Shown here in pieces: positions 1 to 12,622 of a DNA stretch of 64,000 nucleotides (position 1 is its first letter; each line of letters begins with the position of its first letter). The notes below the pieces were generated by a model that worked only from the letters and a program-made list of their open reading frames with translations, ran no database searches and was not told the DNA's origin. This DNA is from Chrysopilus asiliformis (Eukaryota; Arthropoda; Insecta; Diptera; Rhagionidae), in assembly GCA_964034945.1 (NCBI GenBank), contig OZ035964.1, positions 7,283,328-7,347,327 of the forward strand, read 5' to 3'. Position numbers and translations under genes: made by a program.

Positions 1-2708
1 AAGCCTCGAAAAGAAACTTTCCCGGGTGGGAAAGGTCTCGGAAATATTTTTCCTACACAGAACAAGCATCGAAAATCCCGAAAAGAAACTTTCCCGGGTG
101 GAAAAGGTCTCGGAAATATTTTTCCTACTAAGAACAAGCCTCGAAAATTCCGAAAAGAAACTTTCACGGGTGGAAAAGTTGTAGGAAACATTTTTCCTAC
201 ACAGAACAAGCTTCGAAAATTTCAAAAAGGAAATTTCCCGGGTGGAAAAGGTCTAGAAAACATTTTTCCTACTCAGAACAAGCCTCGAAAATTTCGAAAA
301 GTAACTTTCCCGGGTGGAAAACGTCTCGGAAATATTTTTCCAACTAAGAACAAGCCTTTAAACATTCGAGAAAAATATTTTCCGGGTGGAAAAGGTCTCG
401 GAAATATTTTTCCTACACAGAAAAAGCCTTTAAAAATCCGAGAAAAATATTTCTCGAGTGGAAAAGCTCTCGGAAATATTTTCCTACTAAGAACAAGCCT
501 TTAAAAATTCGAGGAAAATATTTTCCGGGCGGAAAAGGTCTCGGAAATATTTTTCCTACTAAGAACAAGCCTTTAAACATTCGAGAAAAATATTTTCCGG
601 GTGGAAAAGCTCTTTGAAATACTTTTCCTACTAAGAACAAGCCTTTAAACATTCGAGAAAAATATTTTCCGGGTGGAAAAGGTCTCGAAAATATTTTTCC
701 TACTAAGAACAAGCCTTTAAACATTCGAGAAAAATATTTTCCGGGTGGAAAAGGTTTCGGAAATATTTTTCCTACTAAGAACAAGCCTTTAAAAATTCGA
801 GGAAAATATTTTCCGGGTGGAAAAGGTCTCGAAAATATTTTTCCTACTAAGAACAAGCCTTTAAACATTCGAGAAAAATATTTTCCGGGTGGAAAAGGTC
901 TCGGAAATATTTTGCCTACTAAGAACAAAACAAGCCTTTAAACATTCGAGAAAAATATTTTCCGGGTGGAAAAGGTATCGGAAATATTTTTCCTACTAAG
1001 AACAAGCCTTTAAACATTCGAGAAAAATATTTTCCGGGTGGAAAAGGTATCGGAAATATTTTTCCTACTAAGAACAAACTTTTAAACATTCGAGAAAAAT
1101 ATTTTCCGGGTGGAAAAGGTGTCGAAAATATTTTTCCTACTAAGAACAAGCCTTTAAAAATTCGAAGAAAATATTTTCCGGATGGAAAAGGTCTCGAAAA
1201 TATTTTTCCTACTAAGAACAAGCCTTTAAACATTCGAGAAAAATATTTTCCGGGTGGAAAAGGTCTCGGAAATATTTTTCCTACTAAGAACAAGCCTTTA
1301 AACATTCGAGAAAAATATTTTCCGGGTGGAAAAGGTATCGGAAATATTTTTCCTACTAAGAACAAGCCTTTAAACATTCGAGAAAAATATTTTCCGGGTG
1401 GAAAAGGTATCGGAAATATTTTTCCTACTAAGAACAAGCCTTTAAACATTCGAGAAAAATATTTTCCGGGTGGAAAAGGTTTCGGAAATATTTTTCCTAC
1501 TAAGAACAAGCCTTTAAAAATTCGAAGAAAATATTTTCCGGGTGGAAAAGGTCTCGAAAATATTTTTCCTACTAAGAACAAGCCTCGAAAATTCCGAAAA
1601 GGAACTTTCACGGGTGGAAAAGATCTCAGAAACATTTTTCCTACACAGAACAAGCCTCGAAAATTCCGAAAAAAAAACTCTCCCGGGTTGGAAAGGTCTC
1701 GGAAATGTTTTTCCTACTCAGAACAAGCCTCTAAAAGTTCGAGAAAAATATTTTCCGGATAAAAAAGGTCTCGGAAATATTTTTCCTACACAGAACAAGC
1801 CTCGAAAATTTCGAAAAGGAACTTTCCCGGGTGGGAAAGATCTCGGAAACATTTTTCCTACTCAGAACAAGCCTCGAAAAGAAACTTTCCCGGGTGGGAA
1901 AGGTCTCGGAAATATTTTTCCTACACAGAACAAGCATCGAAAATTCCGAAACGAAACTTTCCCGGGTGGGAAAGGTCTCGGAAATATTTTTCCTACACAG
2001 AACAAGCATCGAAAATTTCGAAAAGAAACTTTTCCGGGTGGGAAAGGTCTCGGAAATGTTTTTCCTACTCAGAACAAGCCTCTAAAAATTCGAGAAAAAT
2101 ATTTTCCGGATAAAAAAGGTCTCGGAAATATTTTTCCTACACAGAACAAGCCTCGAAAATTTCGAAACGAAACTTTCCCGGGTGAGAAAGGTCTCGGAAA
2201 TATTTTTCCTACACAGAACAAGCATCGAAAATTTCGAAAAGAAACTTTTCCGGGTGGGAAAGGTCTCGGAAATATTTTCCCTACACAGAACAAGCATCGA
2301 AAATTCCGAAACGAAACTTTCCCGGGTGGGAAAGGTCTCGGAAATATGTTTCCTACACAGAACAAGCATCGAAAATTTCGAAAAGAAACTTTTCCGGGTG
2401 GGAAAGGTCTCGGAAATATTTTTCCTACACAGAACAAGCATCGAAAATTTCGAAAAGAAACTTTCCCGGGTGGAAAAGGTCTCGGAAACATTTTTCTTAC
2501 ACAGAACAAGCCTCGAAAATTCCGAAAATTAACTTTCCCGGGTGGGAAAGGTCTCGGAAATATTTTTCCAATTCAGAACAAGCCTCTAAAAATTCGAGAA
2601 AAATATTTTCCGGATAGAAAAGGTCTCGGAAATATTTTTCCTACTAAGAACAAGCGTTTAAAAATTCAGGAAAAATATTTCCCGGGTGGAAAACGTCTCG
2701 GAAATATT
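1..2708 (+). repeat. 72-bp satellite array, block A (truncated by window start)
   Basis: Head-to-tail units of about 72 bp built around the core GGAAATATTTTTCCTAC, followed by AACAAGCC and a variable half. Two subtypes are interspersed. One has TTTAAAAATTCGAGAAAAAT before TTTTCCGGGTGG. The other has TCGAAAATTCCGAAAAGAAA before CTTTCCCGGGTGG. Because 72 is a multiple of three, long open frames run through it on both strands (for example 1542-2756 plus and 919-1653 minus). These are repeat artefacts, not genes. The array begins before base 1. Confidence 0.95.
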
Positions 2709-2709
2709 A

Positions 2710-3063
2710 TAAAAATGGGGCTACTAGCCCCGGTCTACCCTAAGGGGAGGGGGTAAAGTTATCGCGAAACTTAGTTTTTGCGCTATGTTACCCTTTCGCT
2801 GGAAAACTACTGAACCGATTGGCCTGAAATTTGGCATAGATGTTCGTCGAGGGCCCAGCCCCAACATAGACCCATTAAAAAGTAGCCCGAGAGGTGGGGG
2901 AGTAAGGGGAAGGGGTAAAGTTATCTCGAAACTTAGGTCTTCTTCTATGTTACCCCTTCGCGGGGAAACTACGGAGCCGATTGGCCTGAAGTTTAGCTCC
3001 ACCATAGACCATAAAAAAAAATTTGAAAAAACTTAACCCGGCAACGACGGGTACGCAAGCTAG
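2710..3063 (+). mobile_element. Helitron-like non-autonomous element, 3' end (copy 1)
   Basis: The right end has the classic Helitron 3' layout: a short hairpin (CCCG 3037-3040, CGGG 3048-3051), eight bases, then CTAG (3060-3063) followed by T. Inside are two imperfect direct copies, about 162 bp apart, of a segment beginning GGGTAAAGTTATC (2751 and 2913) and containing GATTGGCCTGAA. No protein is encoded. The 5' end was not located and is placed at the satellite border. The 3' end structure is visible in the sequence; the Helitron family assignment is inference. Confidence 0.55.
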
Positions 3064-3065
3064 TA

Positions 3066-3320
3066 TATATGAGGCGTTAAAAGCTAGAGTGGACCAACCC
3101 AAATGTCGAAATCGTGAATTTTTTGTGTTTGAATCTTTATTGCGAGTGAGTTTTTAGATAAAAATGTTTGGATGCACAAAAGAATATTTCAACATTGAGT
3201 AATAAAGTGTACATAAATTTTTTTTCCAAAAATTTACAGTCAGTAATAGTACAAAAGTGGAAAAGCTTCAAAAACTCGATTATGTGGCTTGGTCCACTCT
3301 AGCTTTTAACGCCTCATATA
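3066..3320. mobile_element. TIR MITE, 255 bp, TA target duplication (copy 1)
   Basis: The terminal inverted repeats start TATATGAGGCGTTAAAAGC at 3066 and end with the reverse complement at 3320. Both carry an inner GAGTGGACCAA, and the element is flanked by TA on each side. There is no coding capacity. It is related at full length, in inverse orientation, to the element at 46363-46969 and is duplicated at 12368-12622. A TA target suggests a Tc1/mariner-type origin (inference). Confidence 0.75.
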
Positions 3321-5064
3321 TAAACAAAGATCCCATCGACAAAGTGTTGAATATTTAATTTAAATAAATAGAAATAAAAATATATAAAAGAGTGACATTG
3401 AAAAACACTTACCGAAAATCGAAGACGATGTTCTAGTAGTATTGAAGATCCTCCAATGTTGATTAGTCAATTTTCCAGGATATCAGTTTGAAGTTAAACA
3501 CTAAATTATTAATAATTTCTTTGGCCAAAAGGTTTTCTTAATTTTTTTTGTTTTGTTGTCTTGACTGACTTGAATGGCGAATATTTTTTTGCACTTAATG
3601 AACTTTGCATTGGTTTTATTCACATAACAAAAAAGAGGTTTTTTTTAAATAAATTTTATATTTTTCTCGGTTTTCTGAGCAAAAACTTGAACACAAACAG
3701 CAATCTGAAATAAGAAAAAAAGGGATTTTGTCAAGCAATGGTAATATTTAAAAAGAAAACCAAATTTGAAAGTAGAAACGCTAGTAAAAATACGTTAGAT
3801 TGTCAGGTAATACGCACTTTCCATTAAAAACCAATCCTCAATCCTGAAACTTTTCTTAGTGCTTCCAAAAATGCCTTGCGAATTAAAAAAAAGGCACATT
3901 TTTGTCACAATTGGATTAAAAAGTTTATTTAATCTCGAAAAGCACGCGAAAACCGGAGAAAATTGCAATCTTTTTAGCCAGAAAAAAACACACGGAAAAT
4001 GCCTGCGCCGCACAACAAAACCGAATCTCCATCGACTGTGCGATCACCGCAATTTTGGCAAAATAAGGACGAAACAAATTCCCACTTATTTCATATGAAT
4101 TGAATTTATCTAACTGTAACTTTATTAATGTTTTATGTGCGAAACAAAAAAGTTAAAATTGTCAACACTCACTCTTTTCCAAAATTTCCAGAAAGAAAAA
4201 CAATTTGCTTTGTTTTTGTTGAACTCGCGGGGAGGGAGGAAAGCTCCCATCTAGGCGTGAAAAGCGTCGCCACCGCACGAAAAAAAAACTATTTTTCACT
4301 GTTTTTGCGGTATAACACGTTTTATGCACTATTATATTGGAATTTGTTAGTTTTTTTTACAATTTCATTACAAAACCGTGAAACTCAGGATTTCATTTTC
4401 CGACAGACGGCACTTGCACGGAAATTATGCATCGACATGCTGGCGTTTTTTGATTTTCCGTAAGAAAAATGACCGATCCTTCGCTGGATTGCAAAAAAAT
4501 CACCGAAATTTTGATTTCTTGTAAGCAAATCCCGATTTTGTTAACAAAAAAAAAGCACTAAGAACCAGACGCCATGAAATGATTATTCGAGATGCGTACG
4601 GCATGGCGTCTACTAACCGAATGATTTTTTCGATGTGTGAATAGGCATTTCCACACACAGTTGTAACGACAACACATAACGACAACCAGTTCGATCGAGT
4701 CCACACGCTGTTGTTACCACCCAGTAGGAAATCGAGCGCTTCAACAGCGCAAAAAGAGTGGTACAGTCTGTTCCAAAATAAATAATAAAATATAATTTTA
4801 GGTTTTCGCGGCTCGACATTATGTTGTAGGAAAGGTTTTTTCGGTTTAACCGCGTAAATATTGTTAATTTTTAGCCGTCGCTCGCCCCTCTTGCCCCTTA
4901 CAGGGATCTTCTAACTTTATTGAAACTTTTTTCTGGGGGCTGGTAGGGGGGTGTGTGATACCTCAAATGAAAGGTATTGAAGAGTACATTTCAAAAATCT
5001 ATAGAATGATAATATTTTCCCTCTCGCCCTTCGATTTATTCCACACTAAAAAAAAGTGGAATTC
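3321..5064. other. AT-rich non-coding DNA
   Basis: Short open frames here (for example 3859-4098 and 4128-4463, plus) are low-complexity and overlap repeats, and I recognise no gene. The stretch about 4380-4560 is a diverged copy of the arm sequence of the 19.7-31.3 kb palindrome. It shares TGACCGATCCTTCG, a following TTGCAAAAAA run, and CGAAATTTTGATTT. Confidence 0.5.
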
Positions 5065-5254
5065 GTGAAACGAAGGGAAAGACGAATTTTTTAAAAGCTT
5101 TTATTTAGCTCGCTATCTTGTCTGTTTGTTTGTCTGTTTGTTTGCCGGGGTCAAATCTTGCAATCAAATTTTGACCCACTTCCACTTGTCCGATTGACTT
5201 GAAATTTTGTACACTTATATAAGTCCGATGACAATACAATATTTTCACTACTTC

Positions 5255-5640
5255 GTCCTTGTAAGAATAACGGAAGGTCCTGTAAGGATAACGTGATTAT
5301 CCTTTTCTCTAAATTTCCCGGAAAAAAATATATTCTGGGGGTTTTTGGGGTCGCTGAATCCGAATCTGTCATTAAAAAGTCAGTAAGGATAACGGAAGGT
5401 CCTGTAAGGATAACGTGATTATCCTTTTCTCTAAATTTCCCGGAAAAAAATCTATTCTGGGGGTTTTTGGGGTCGCTGAATCCGAATCTGTCATTAAAAA
5501 GTCAGTAAGGATAACGGAAGGTCCTGTAAGGATAACGTGATTATCCTTTTCTCTAAATTTCCCGGAAAAAAATCTATTCTGGGGGTTTTTAGGGTCGCTG
5601 AATACGATTCTCAAGTTAAAAAGCCTGTAAGGACATCTCA
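5255..5640 (+). repeat. 122-bp tandem repeat, three copies (copy 1)
   Basis: The marker AACGGAAGGTCCTG occurs at 5269, 5391 and 5513, exactly 122 bp apart. Each unit holds the near-palindrome GATAACGTGATTATCC and the run TTCTGGGGGTTTTTGGGGTC. A TGTTTGTC-type simple repeat lies just upstream (about 5118-5147). The open minus-strand frames across it are artefacts. Confidence 0.85.
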
Positions 5641-5698
5641 AATGTAAGGATATATATTCGAAGACTAAAAAGAACAAAATAAAAAAAATAAAAAAAAA

Positions 5699-5936
5699 TT
5701 TTTTTTTAAAAAGCTTTTATTAAAAAAGAATGCACTAAAAAGAAAAAAATAATTTTCTGGACGCTGTGTATCACAAATATAAAAGCTTTTAAAAAGCGAG
5801 ATAAAGCATAAAACAATAAAATAAAAATTTATCTCGCTTTTAAAAAGCTTTTATATTTGTGATACACAGCGTCCAGAAAATTATTTTTTTCTTTTTAGTG
5901 CATTCTTTTTTAATAAAAGCTTTTTTTAAAAAAATT
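5699..5936. repeat. Long foldback hairpin (copy 1)
   Basis: Arms of about 107 bp (5699-5805 and 5828-5936) are inverted copies, almost exact, separated by a 22-bp AT-rich loop. Shared internal markers are CTGGACGCTGTGTATCACAA in the left arm and TTGTGATACACAGCGTCCAG in the right. No coding potential. It would fold into a very long stem in RNA or as a cruciform. Confidence 0.85.
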
Positions 5937-5991
5937 TGGCGTTTGTAATAATTCGGATATCGTAAAAAATTTTTGATTAATATATATATAC

Positions 5992-6096
5992 AACTTTTAA
6001 GATTGGGTAAATTAAGAGGATTGCAAGCCATCGAACTAGGATACCACCGAGTCCGATGGTTTGCAATCCTCATTTATTTTACCCAATCTTAAAGTT
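5992..6096. repeat. Short palindromic MITE (copy 1)
   Basis: Inverted arms of about 42 bp (AAGATTGGGTAAATTAAGAG on the left, its near reverse complement TTTTACCCAATCTTAAAGT on the right) surround a 20-bp centre. Confidence 0.7.
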
Positions 6097-6648
6097 TATA
6101 CTAAACATGAAATTATTTTATGTGAAACGGAATTGTATCCTTTGTAAGTGAATGCTGAAAGTGTGAAAACAGAAATCCACAGAAATCGAAATCATTGTGA
6201 AAAACTAAAACCTTTATGATTTTTGACGATTGATCAATGCAAATTTTTCATAAAGTCTGTGAGTAGATTTCCTAGATTTTATGAAAGTATGTCATAAAAT
6301 CTACTAAAAACTTTATGATATCAATGAAAAACTTCAAAAACGCTACGAAAATCGTTTCATAAAAATGAAGATATTTTGAAACTATACGTTTTTCAAAGTT
6401 CAAGGCAATAAAATTTCTTACAATTTTCTCTTTCACTAGAAGTTTTGAGATATACAGTGTTTTGCTATTCTTTCGAAAACAATATATTGCACAACCGTTC
6501 AATATTACCACTAGACGGTCAATATATTGCACAATATTGAAATATTGCACAATAATATTGTACGTCTAGGGACTTTTTTGGAGAGTAAATTGTTTGCAAT
6601 GGTTTTCGCATATGAAAATAAAACATGTATTTTTCCTCCTCATAAATA
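6097..6648. other. AT-rich non-coding DNA
   Basis: No gene seen. The 15-mer CAATATATTGCACAA occurs twice (6480 and 6520), next to a small inverted CTAGACG/CGTCTAG pair. Confidence 0.4.
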
Positions 6649-9600
6649 GCTTCTAAAAATCCGAAAAAAATATTCCCCTTTTTGGAAAAGGTCTCGGAAA
6701 TATTTTTCCTACTAAGAACAAGCCTTTAAAAATCCGAGAAAAATATTTCTCGGGTGGAAAAGCTCTCGGAAATATTTTTCCTACTAAGAACAAGCCTTTA
6801 AACATTCGAGAAAAATATTTCCCGGGTGGAAAAAGTCTCGAAAATATTTTTCCTACTAAGAACAAGCTTCTAAAAATACGAGAAAAATATTTCCCGGATG
6901 GAAAATGTCTCGGAAATATTTTTCCTACTAACAACAAGCCTTTAAACATTCGAGAAAAATATTTTCCGGGTGGAAAAGGTCTCGGAAATATTTTTCCTAC
7001 TAAGAACAAGCCTTTAAAAATTCGAGGAAAATATTTCCCGAATAGAAAAGATCTTGGAAATATTTTTCCTACTAAGAACAAGCCTATAAAAATTCAGAAA
7101 AAATATTTCCCGGGTGGAAAACGTCTCGGAAATATTTTTCCAACTAAGAACAAGCCTTTAAACATTCGAGAAAAATATTTCCCGGGTGGAAAAGGTCTCG
7201 GAAATATTTTTCCTACACAGAACAAGCCTTTAAAAATCCGAGAAAAATATTTTCCGGGTGGAAAAGGTCTCGAAAATATTTTTCCTACTAAGAACAAGCC
7301 TTTAAACATTCGAGAAAAATATTTTCCGGGTGGAAAAGGTCTCGGAAATATTTTTCCTACTAAGAACAAGCCTTTAAAAATTCGAGGAAAATATTTCCCG
7401 ATTAGAAAAGGTCTCGGAAATATTTTTCCTACTAAGAACAAGCCTTTAAAAATTCGAGGAAAATATTTCCCGAATAGAAAAGATCTTGGAAATATTTTTC
7501 CTACTAAGAACAAGCCTTTAAAAATTCGAGAAAAATATTTCCCGGGTGGAAAACGTCTCGGAAATATTTTTCCAACTAAGAACAAGCCTTTAAACATTCG
7601 AGAAAAATATTTCCCGGGTGGCAAAGGTCTCAGAAATATTTTTCCTACTAAGAACAAGCCTTTAAACATTCGAGAAAAATATTTTCCGGGTGGAAAAGGT
7701 CTCGAAAATATTTTTCCTACTAAGAACAAGCCTTTAAACATTCGAGAAACATATTTTCCGGGTGGAAAAGGTCTCGGAAATATTTTTCCTACTAAGAACA
7801 AGCCTTTAAAAATTCGAGGAAAATATTTTCCGGGTGGAAAAGGTCTCGAAAATATTTTTCCTACTAAGAACAAGCCTTTAAACATTCGAGAAAAATATTT
7901 TCCGGGTGGAAAAGGTCTCGGAAATATTTTTCCTACTAAGAACAAGCCTTTAAACATTCGAGAAAAATATTTTCCGGGTGGAAAAGGTATCGGAAATATT
8001 TTTCCTACTAAGAACAAGCCTTTAAACATTCGAGAAAAATATTTTCCGGGTGGAAAAGTTCTCGGAAATATTTTTCCTACTAAGAACAAGCCTCGAAAAT
8101 TCCGAAAAGAAACTTTCACGGGTGGAAAAGTTCTAGGAAACATTTTTCCTACACAGAACAAGCTTCGAAAATTTCAAAAAGGAAATTTCCCGGGTGGAAA
8201 AGGTCTAGAAAACATTTTTCCTACTCAGAACAAGCCTCGAAAATTTCGAAAAGAAACTTTCCCGGGTGGGAAAGATCTCAGAAACATTTTTCCTTCACAG
8301 AACAAGCCTCGAAAATTCCGAAAAAAAACTCTCCCGGGTGGGAAAGGTCTCGGAAATGTTTTTCCTACTCAGAACAAGCCTCTAAAAATTCGAGAAAAAT
8401 ATTTTCCGGATAAAAAAGGTCTCGGAAATATTTTTCCTACACAGAACAAGCCTCGAAAATTTCGAAAAGGAACTTTCCCGGGTGGGAAAGATCTCGGAAA
8501 CATTTTTCCTACTCAGAACAAGCCTCGAAAAGAAACTTTCCCGGGTGGGAAAGGTCTCGGAAATATTTTTCCTACACAGAACAAGCATCGAAAATCCCGA
8601 AAAGAAACTTTCCCGGGTGGAAAAGGTCTCGGAAATATTTTTCCTACTAAGAACAAGCCTCGAAAATTCCGAAAAGAAACTTTCACGGGTGGAAAAGTTG
8701 TAGGAAACATTTTTCCTACACAGAACAAGCTTCGAAAATTTCAAAAAGGAAATTTGCCGGGTGAAAAAGGTCTAGAAAACATTTTTCCTACTCAGAACAA
8801 GCCTCGAAAATTTCGAAAAGTAACTTTCCCGGGTGGAAAACGTCTCGGAAATATTTTTCCAACTAAGAACAAGCCTTTAAACATTCGAGAAAAATATTTC
8901 CCGGGTGGAAAAGGTCTCAGAAATATTTTTCCTACTAAGAACAAGCCTTTAAAAATTCGAGAAAAATATTTTCCGGGTGGAAAATGTCTCGGAAATATTT
9001 TTCCTACACAGAAAAAGCCTTTAAAAATTCGAGGAAAATATTTTCCGGGTGGAAAAGGTCTCGGAAATATTTTTCCTACTAAGAACAAGCCTTTAAACAT
9101 TCGAGAAAAATATTTTCCGGGTGGAAAAGCTCTTTGAAATACTTTTCCTACTAAGAACAAGCCTCTAAAAATTCGAGAAAAATATTTTCCGGATAAAAAA
9201 GGTCTCGGAAATATTTTTCCTACACAGAACAAGCCTCGAAAATTTCGAAAAGGAACTTTCCCGGGTGGGAAAGATCTCGGAAACATTTTTCCTACTCAGA
9301 ACAAGCCTCGAAAAGAAACTTTCCCGGGTGGGAAAGGTCTCGGAAATATTTTTCCTACACAGAACAAGCATCGAAAATCCCGAAAAGAAACTTTCCCGGG
9401 TGGAAAAGGTCTCGGAAATATTTTTCCTACTAAGAACAAGCCTCGAAAATTCCGAAAAGAAACTTTCACGGGTGGAAAAGTTGTAGGAAACATTTTTCCT
9501 ACACAGAACAAGCTTCGAAAATTTCAAAAAGGAAATTTCCCGGGTGGAAAAGGTCTAGAAAACATTTTTCCTACTCAGAACAAGCCTCGAAAATTTCGAA

Positions 9601-12010
9601 AAGTAACTTTCCCGGGTGGAAAACGTCTCGGAAATATTTTTCCAACTAAGAACAAGCCTTTAAACATTCGAGAAAAATATTTTCCGGGTGGAAAAGGTCT
9701 CGGAAATATTTTTCCTACACAGAAAAAGCCTTTAAAAATCCGAGAAAAATATTTCTCGAGTGGAAAAGCTCTCGGAAATATTTTCCTACTAAGAACAAGC
9801 CTTTAAAAATTCGAGGAAAATATTTTCCGGGCGGAAAAGGTCTCGGAAATATTTTTCCTACTAAGAACAAGCCTTTAAACATTCGAGAAAAATATTTTCC
9901 GGGTGGAAAAGCTCTTTGAAATACTTTTCCTACTAAGAACAAGCCTTTAAACATTCGAGAAAAATATTTTCCGGGTGGAAAAGGTCTCGAAAATATTTTT
10001 CCTACTAAGAACAAGCCTTTAAACATTCGAGAAAAATATTTTCCGGGTGGAAAAGGTTTCGGAAATATTTTTCCTACTAAGAACAAGCCTTTAAAAATTC
10101 GAGGAAAATATTTTCCGGGTGGAAAAGGTCTCGAAAATATTTTTCCTACTAAGAACAAGCCTTTAAACATTCGAGAAAAATATTTTCCGGGTGGAAAAGG
10201 TCTCGGAAATATTTTTCCTACTAAGAACAAAACAAGCCTTTAAACATTCGAGAAAAATATTTTCCGGGTGGAAAAGGTATCGGAAATATTTTTCCTACTA
10301 AGAACAAGCCTTTAAACATTCGAGAAAAATATTTTCCGGGTGGAAAAGGTATCGGAAATATTTTTCCTACTAAGAACAAACTTTTAAACATTCGAGAAAA
10401 ATATTTTCCGGGTGGAAAAGGTGTCGAAAATATTTTTCCTACTAAGAACAAGCCTTTAAAAATTCGAAGAAAATATTTTCCGGATGGAAAAGGTCTCGAA
10501 AATATTTTTCCTACTAAGAACAAGCCTTTAAACATTCGAGAAAAATATTTTCCGGGTGGAAAAGGTCTCGGAAATATTTTTCCTACTAAGAACAAGCCTT
10601 TAAACATTCGAGAAAAATATTTTCCGGGTGGAAAAGGTATCGGAAATATTTTTCCTACTAAGAACAAGCCTTTAAACATTCGAGAAAAATATTTTCCGGG
10701 TGGAAAAGGTATCGGAAATATTTTTCCTACTAAGAACAAGCCTTTAAACATTCGAGAAAAATATTTTCCGGGTGGAAAAGGTTTCGGAAATATTTTTCCT
10801 ACTAAGAACAAGCCTTTAAAAATTCGAAGAAAATATTTTCCGGGTGGAAAAGGTCTCGAAAATATTTTTCCTACTAAGAACAAGCCTCGAAAATTCCGAA
10901 AAGGAACTTTCACGGGTGGAAAAGATCTCAGAAACATTTTTCCTACACAGAACAAGCCTCGAAAATTCCGAAAAAAAAACTCTCCCGGGTTGGAAAGGTC
11001 TCGGAAATGTTTTTCCTACTCAGAACAAGCCTCTAAAAGTTCGAGAAAAATATTTTCCGGATAAAAAAGGTCTCGGAAATATTTTTCCTACACAGAACAA
11101 GCCTCGAAAATTTCGAAAAGGAACTTTCCCGGGTGGGAAAGATCTCGGAAACATTTTTCCTACTCAGAACAAGCCTCGAAAAGAAACTTTCCCGGGTGGG
11201 AAAGGTCTCGGAAATATTTTTCCTACACAGAACAAGCATCGAAAATTCCGAAACGAAACTTTCCCGGGTGGGAAAGGTCTCGGAAATATTTTTCCTACAC
11301 AGAACAAGCATCGAAAATTTCGAAAAGAAACTTTTCCGGGTGGGAAAGGTCTCGGAAATGTTTTTCCTACTCAGAACAAGCCTCTAAAAATTCGAGAAAA
11401 ATATTTTCCGGATAAAAAAGGTCTCGGAAATATTTTTCCTACACAGAACAAGCCTCGAAAATTTCGAAACGAAACTTTCCCGGGTGAGAAAGGTCTCGGA
11501 AATATTTTTCCTACACAGAACAAGCATCGAAAATTTCGAAAAGAAACTTTTCCGGGTGGGAAAGGTCTCGGAAATATTTTTCCTACACAGAACAAGCATC
11601 GAAAATTCCGAAACGAAACTTTCCCGGGTGGGAAAGGTCTCGGAAATATTTTTCCTACACAGAACAAGCATCGAAAATTTCGAAAAGAAACTTTTCCGGG
11701 TGGGAAAGGTCTCGGAAATATTTTTCCTACACAGAACAAGCATCGAAAATTTCGAAAAGAAACTTTCCCGGGTGGAAAAGGTCTCAGAAACATTTTTCTT
11801 ACACAGAACAAGCCTCGAAAATTCCGAAAATTAACTTTCCCGGGTGGGAAAGGTCTCGGAAATATTTTTCCAATTCAGAACAAGCCTCTAAAAATTCGAG
11901 AAAAATATTTTCCGGATAGAAAAGGTCTCGGAAATATTTTTCCTACTAAGAACAAGCGTTTAAAAATTCAGGAAAAATATTTCCCGGGTGGAAAACGTCT
12001 CGGAAATATT
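6649..12010 (+). repeat. 72-bp satellite array, block B
   Basis: Continuous array of the same 72-bp unit and orientation as block A. From 9303 onward it repeats the window start (1-2708). A 783-bp higher-order duplication lies inside it (8380-9162 with 9163-9945). At 7170-7212 a typical unit shows GAAAAATATTTCC facing GGAAATATTTTTC across 17 bases, a 13-bp stem. Confidence 0.95.
8380..9945 (+). repeat. 783-bp higher-order tandem duplication within satellite
   Basis: Unit order and private variants (the shortened AAGCCTCGAAAAGAAACTTT unit, GTTGTAGGAAACAT, GCTCTTTGAAATAC) recur at a 783-bp offset. The two copies differ at scattered bases such as 8756-8766. The window start (1-412) is a third copy of part of it. 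Confidence 0.8.
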
Positions 12011-12011
12011 A

Positions 12012-12365
12012 TAAAAATGGGGCTACTAGCCCCGGTCTACCCTAAGGGGAGGGGGTAAAGTTATCGCGAAACTTAGTTTTTGCGCTATGTTACCCTTTCG
12101 CTGGAAAACTACTGAACCGATTGGCCTGAAATTTGGCATAGATGTTCGTCGAGGGCCCAGCCCCAACATAGACCCATTAAAAAGTAGCCCGAGAGGTGGG
12201 GGAGTAAGGGGAAGGGGTAAAGTTATCTCGAAACTTAGGTCTTCTTCTATGTTACCCCTTCGCGGGGAAACTACGGAGCCGATTGGCCTGAAGTTTAGCT
12301 CCACCATAGACCATAAAAAAAAATTTGAAAAAACTTAACCCGGCAACGACGGGTACGCAAGCTAG
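12012..12365 (+). mobile_element. Helitron-like 3' end (copy 2)
   Basis: Duplicate of 2710-3063 at the 9302-bp offset, with the same hairpin and terminal CTAG before T. Confidence 0.55.
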
Positions 12366-12367
12366 TA

Positions 12368-12622
12368 TATATGAGGCGTTAAAAGCTAGAGTGGACCAAC
12401 CCAAATGTCGAAATCGTGAATTTTTTGTGTTTGAATCTTTATTGCGAGTGAGTTTTTAGATAAAAATGTTTGGATGCACAAAAGAATATTTCAACATTGA
12501 GTAATAAAGTGTACATAAATTTTTTTTCCAAAAATTTACAGTCAGTAATAGTACAAAAGTGGAAAAGCTTCAAAAACTCGATTATGTGGCTTGGTCCACT
12601 CTAGCTTTTAACGCCTCATATA
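12368..12622. mobile_element. TIR MITE, TA target duplication (copy 2)
   Basis: Duplicate of 3066-3320, carried along by the segmental duplication rather than by a separate insertion. Confidence 0.75.

Noticed and set aside
413..2756. Long open frames rich in FPPGKYFSR or [12 protein letters not shown], read as repeat proteins
   Set aside because: They exist on both strands at once, follow the 72-bp unit, and recur wherever the satellite does, including inside an intron.
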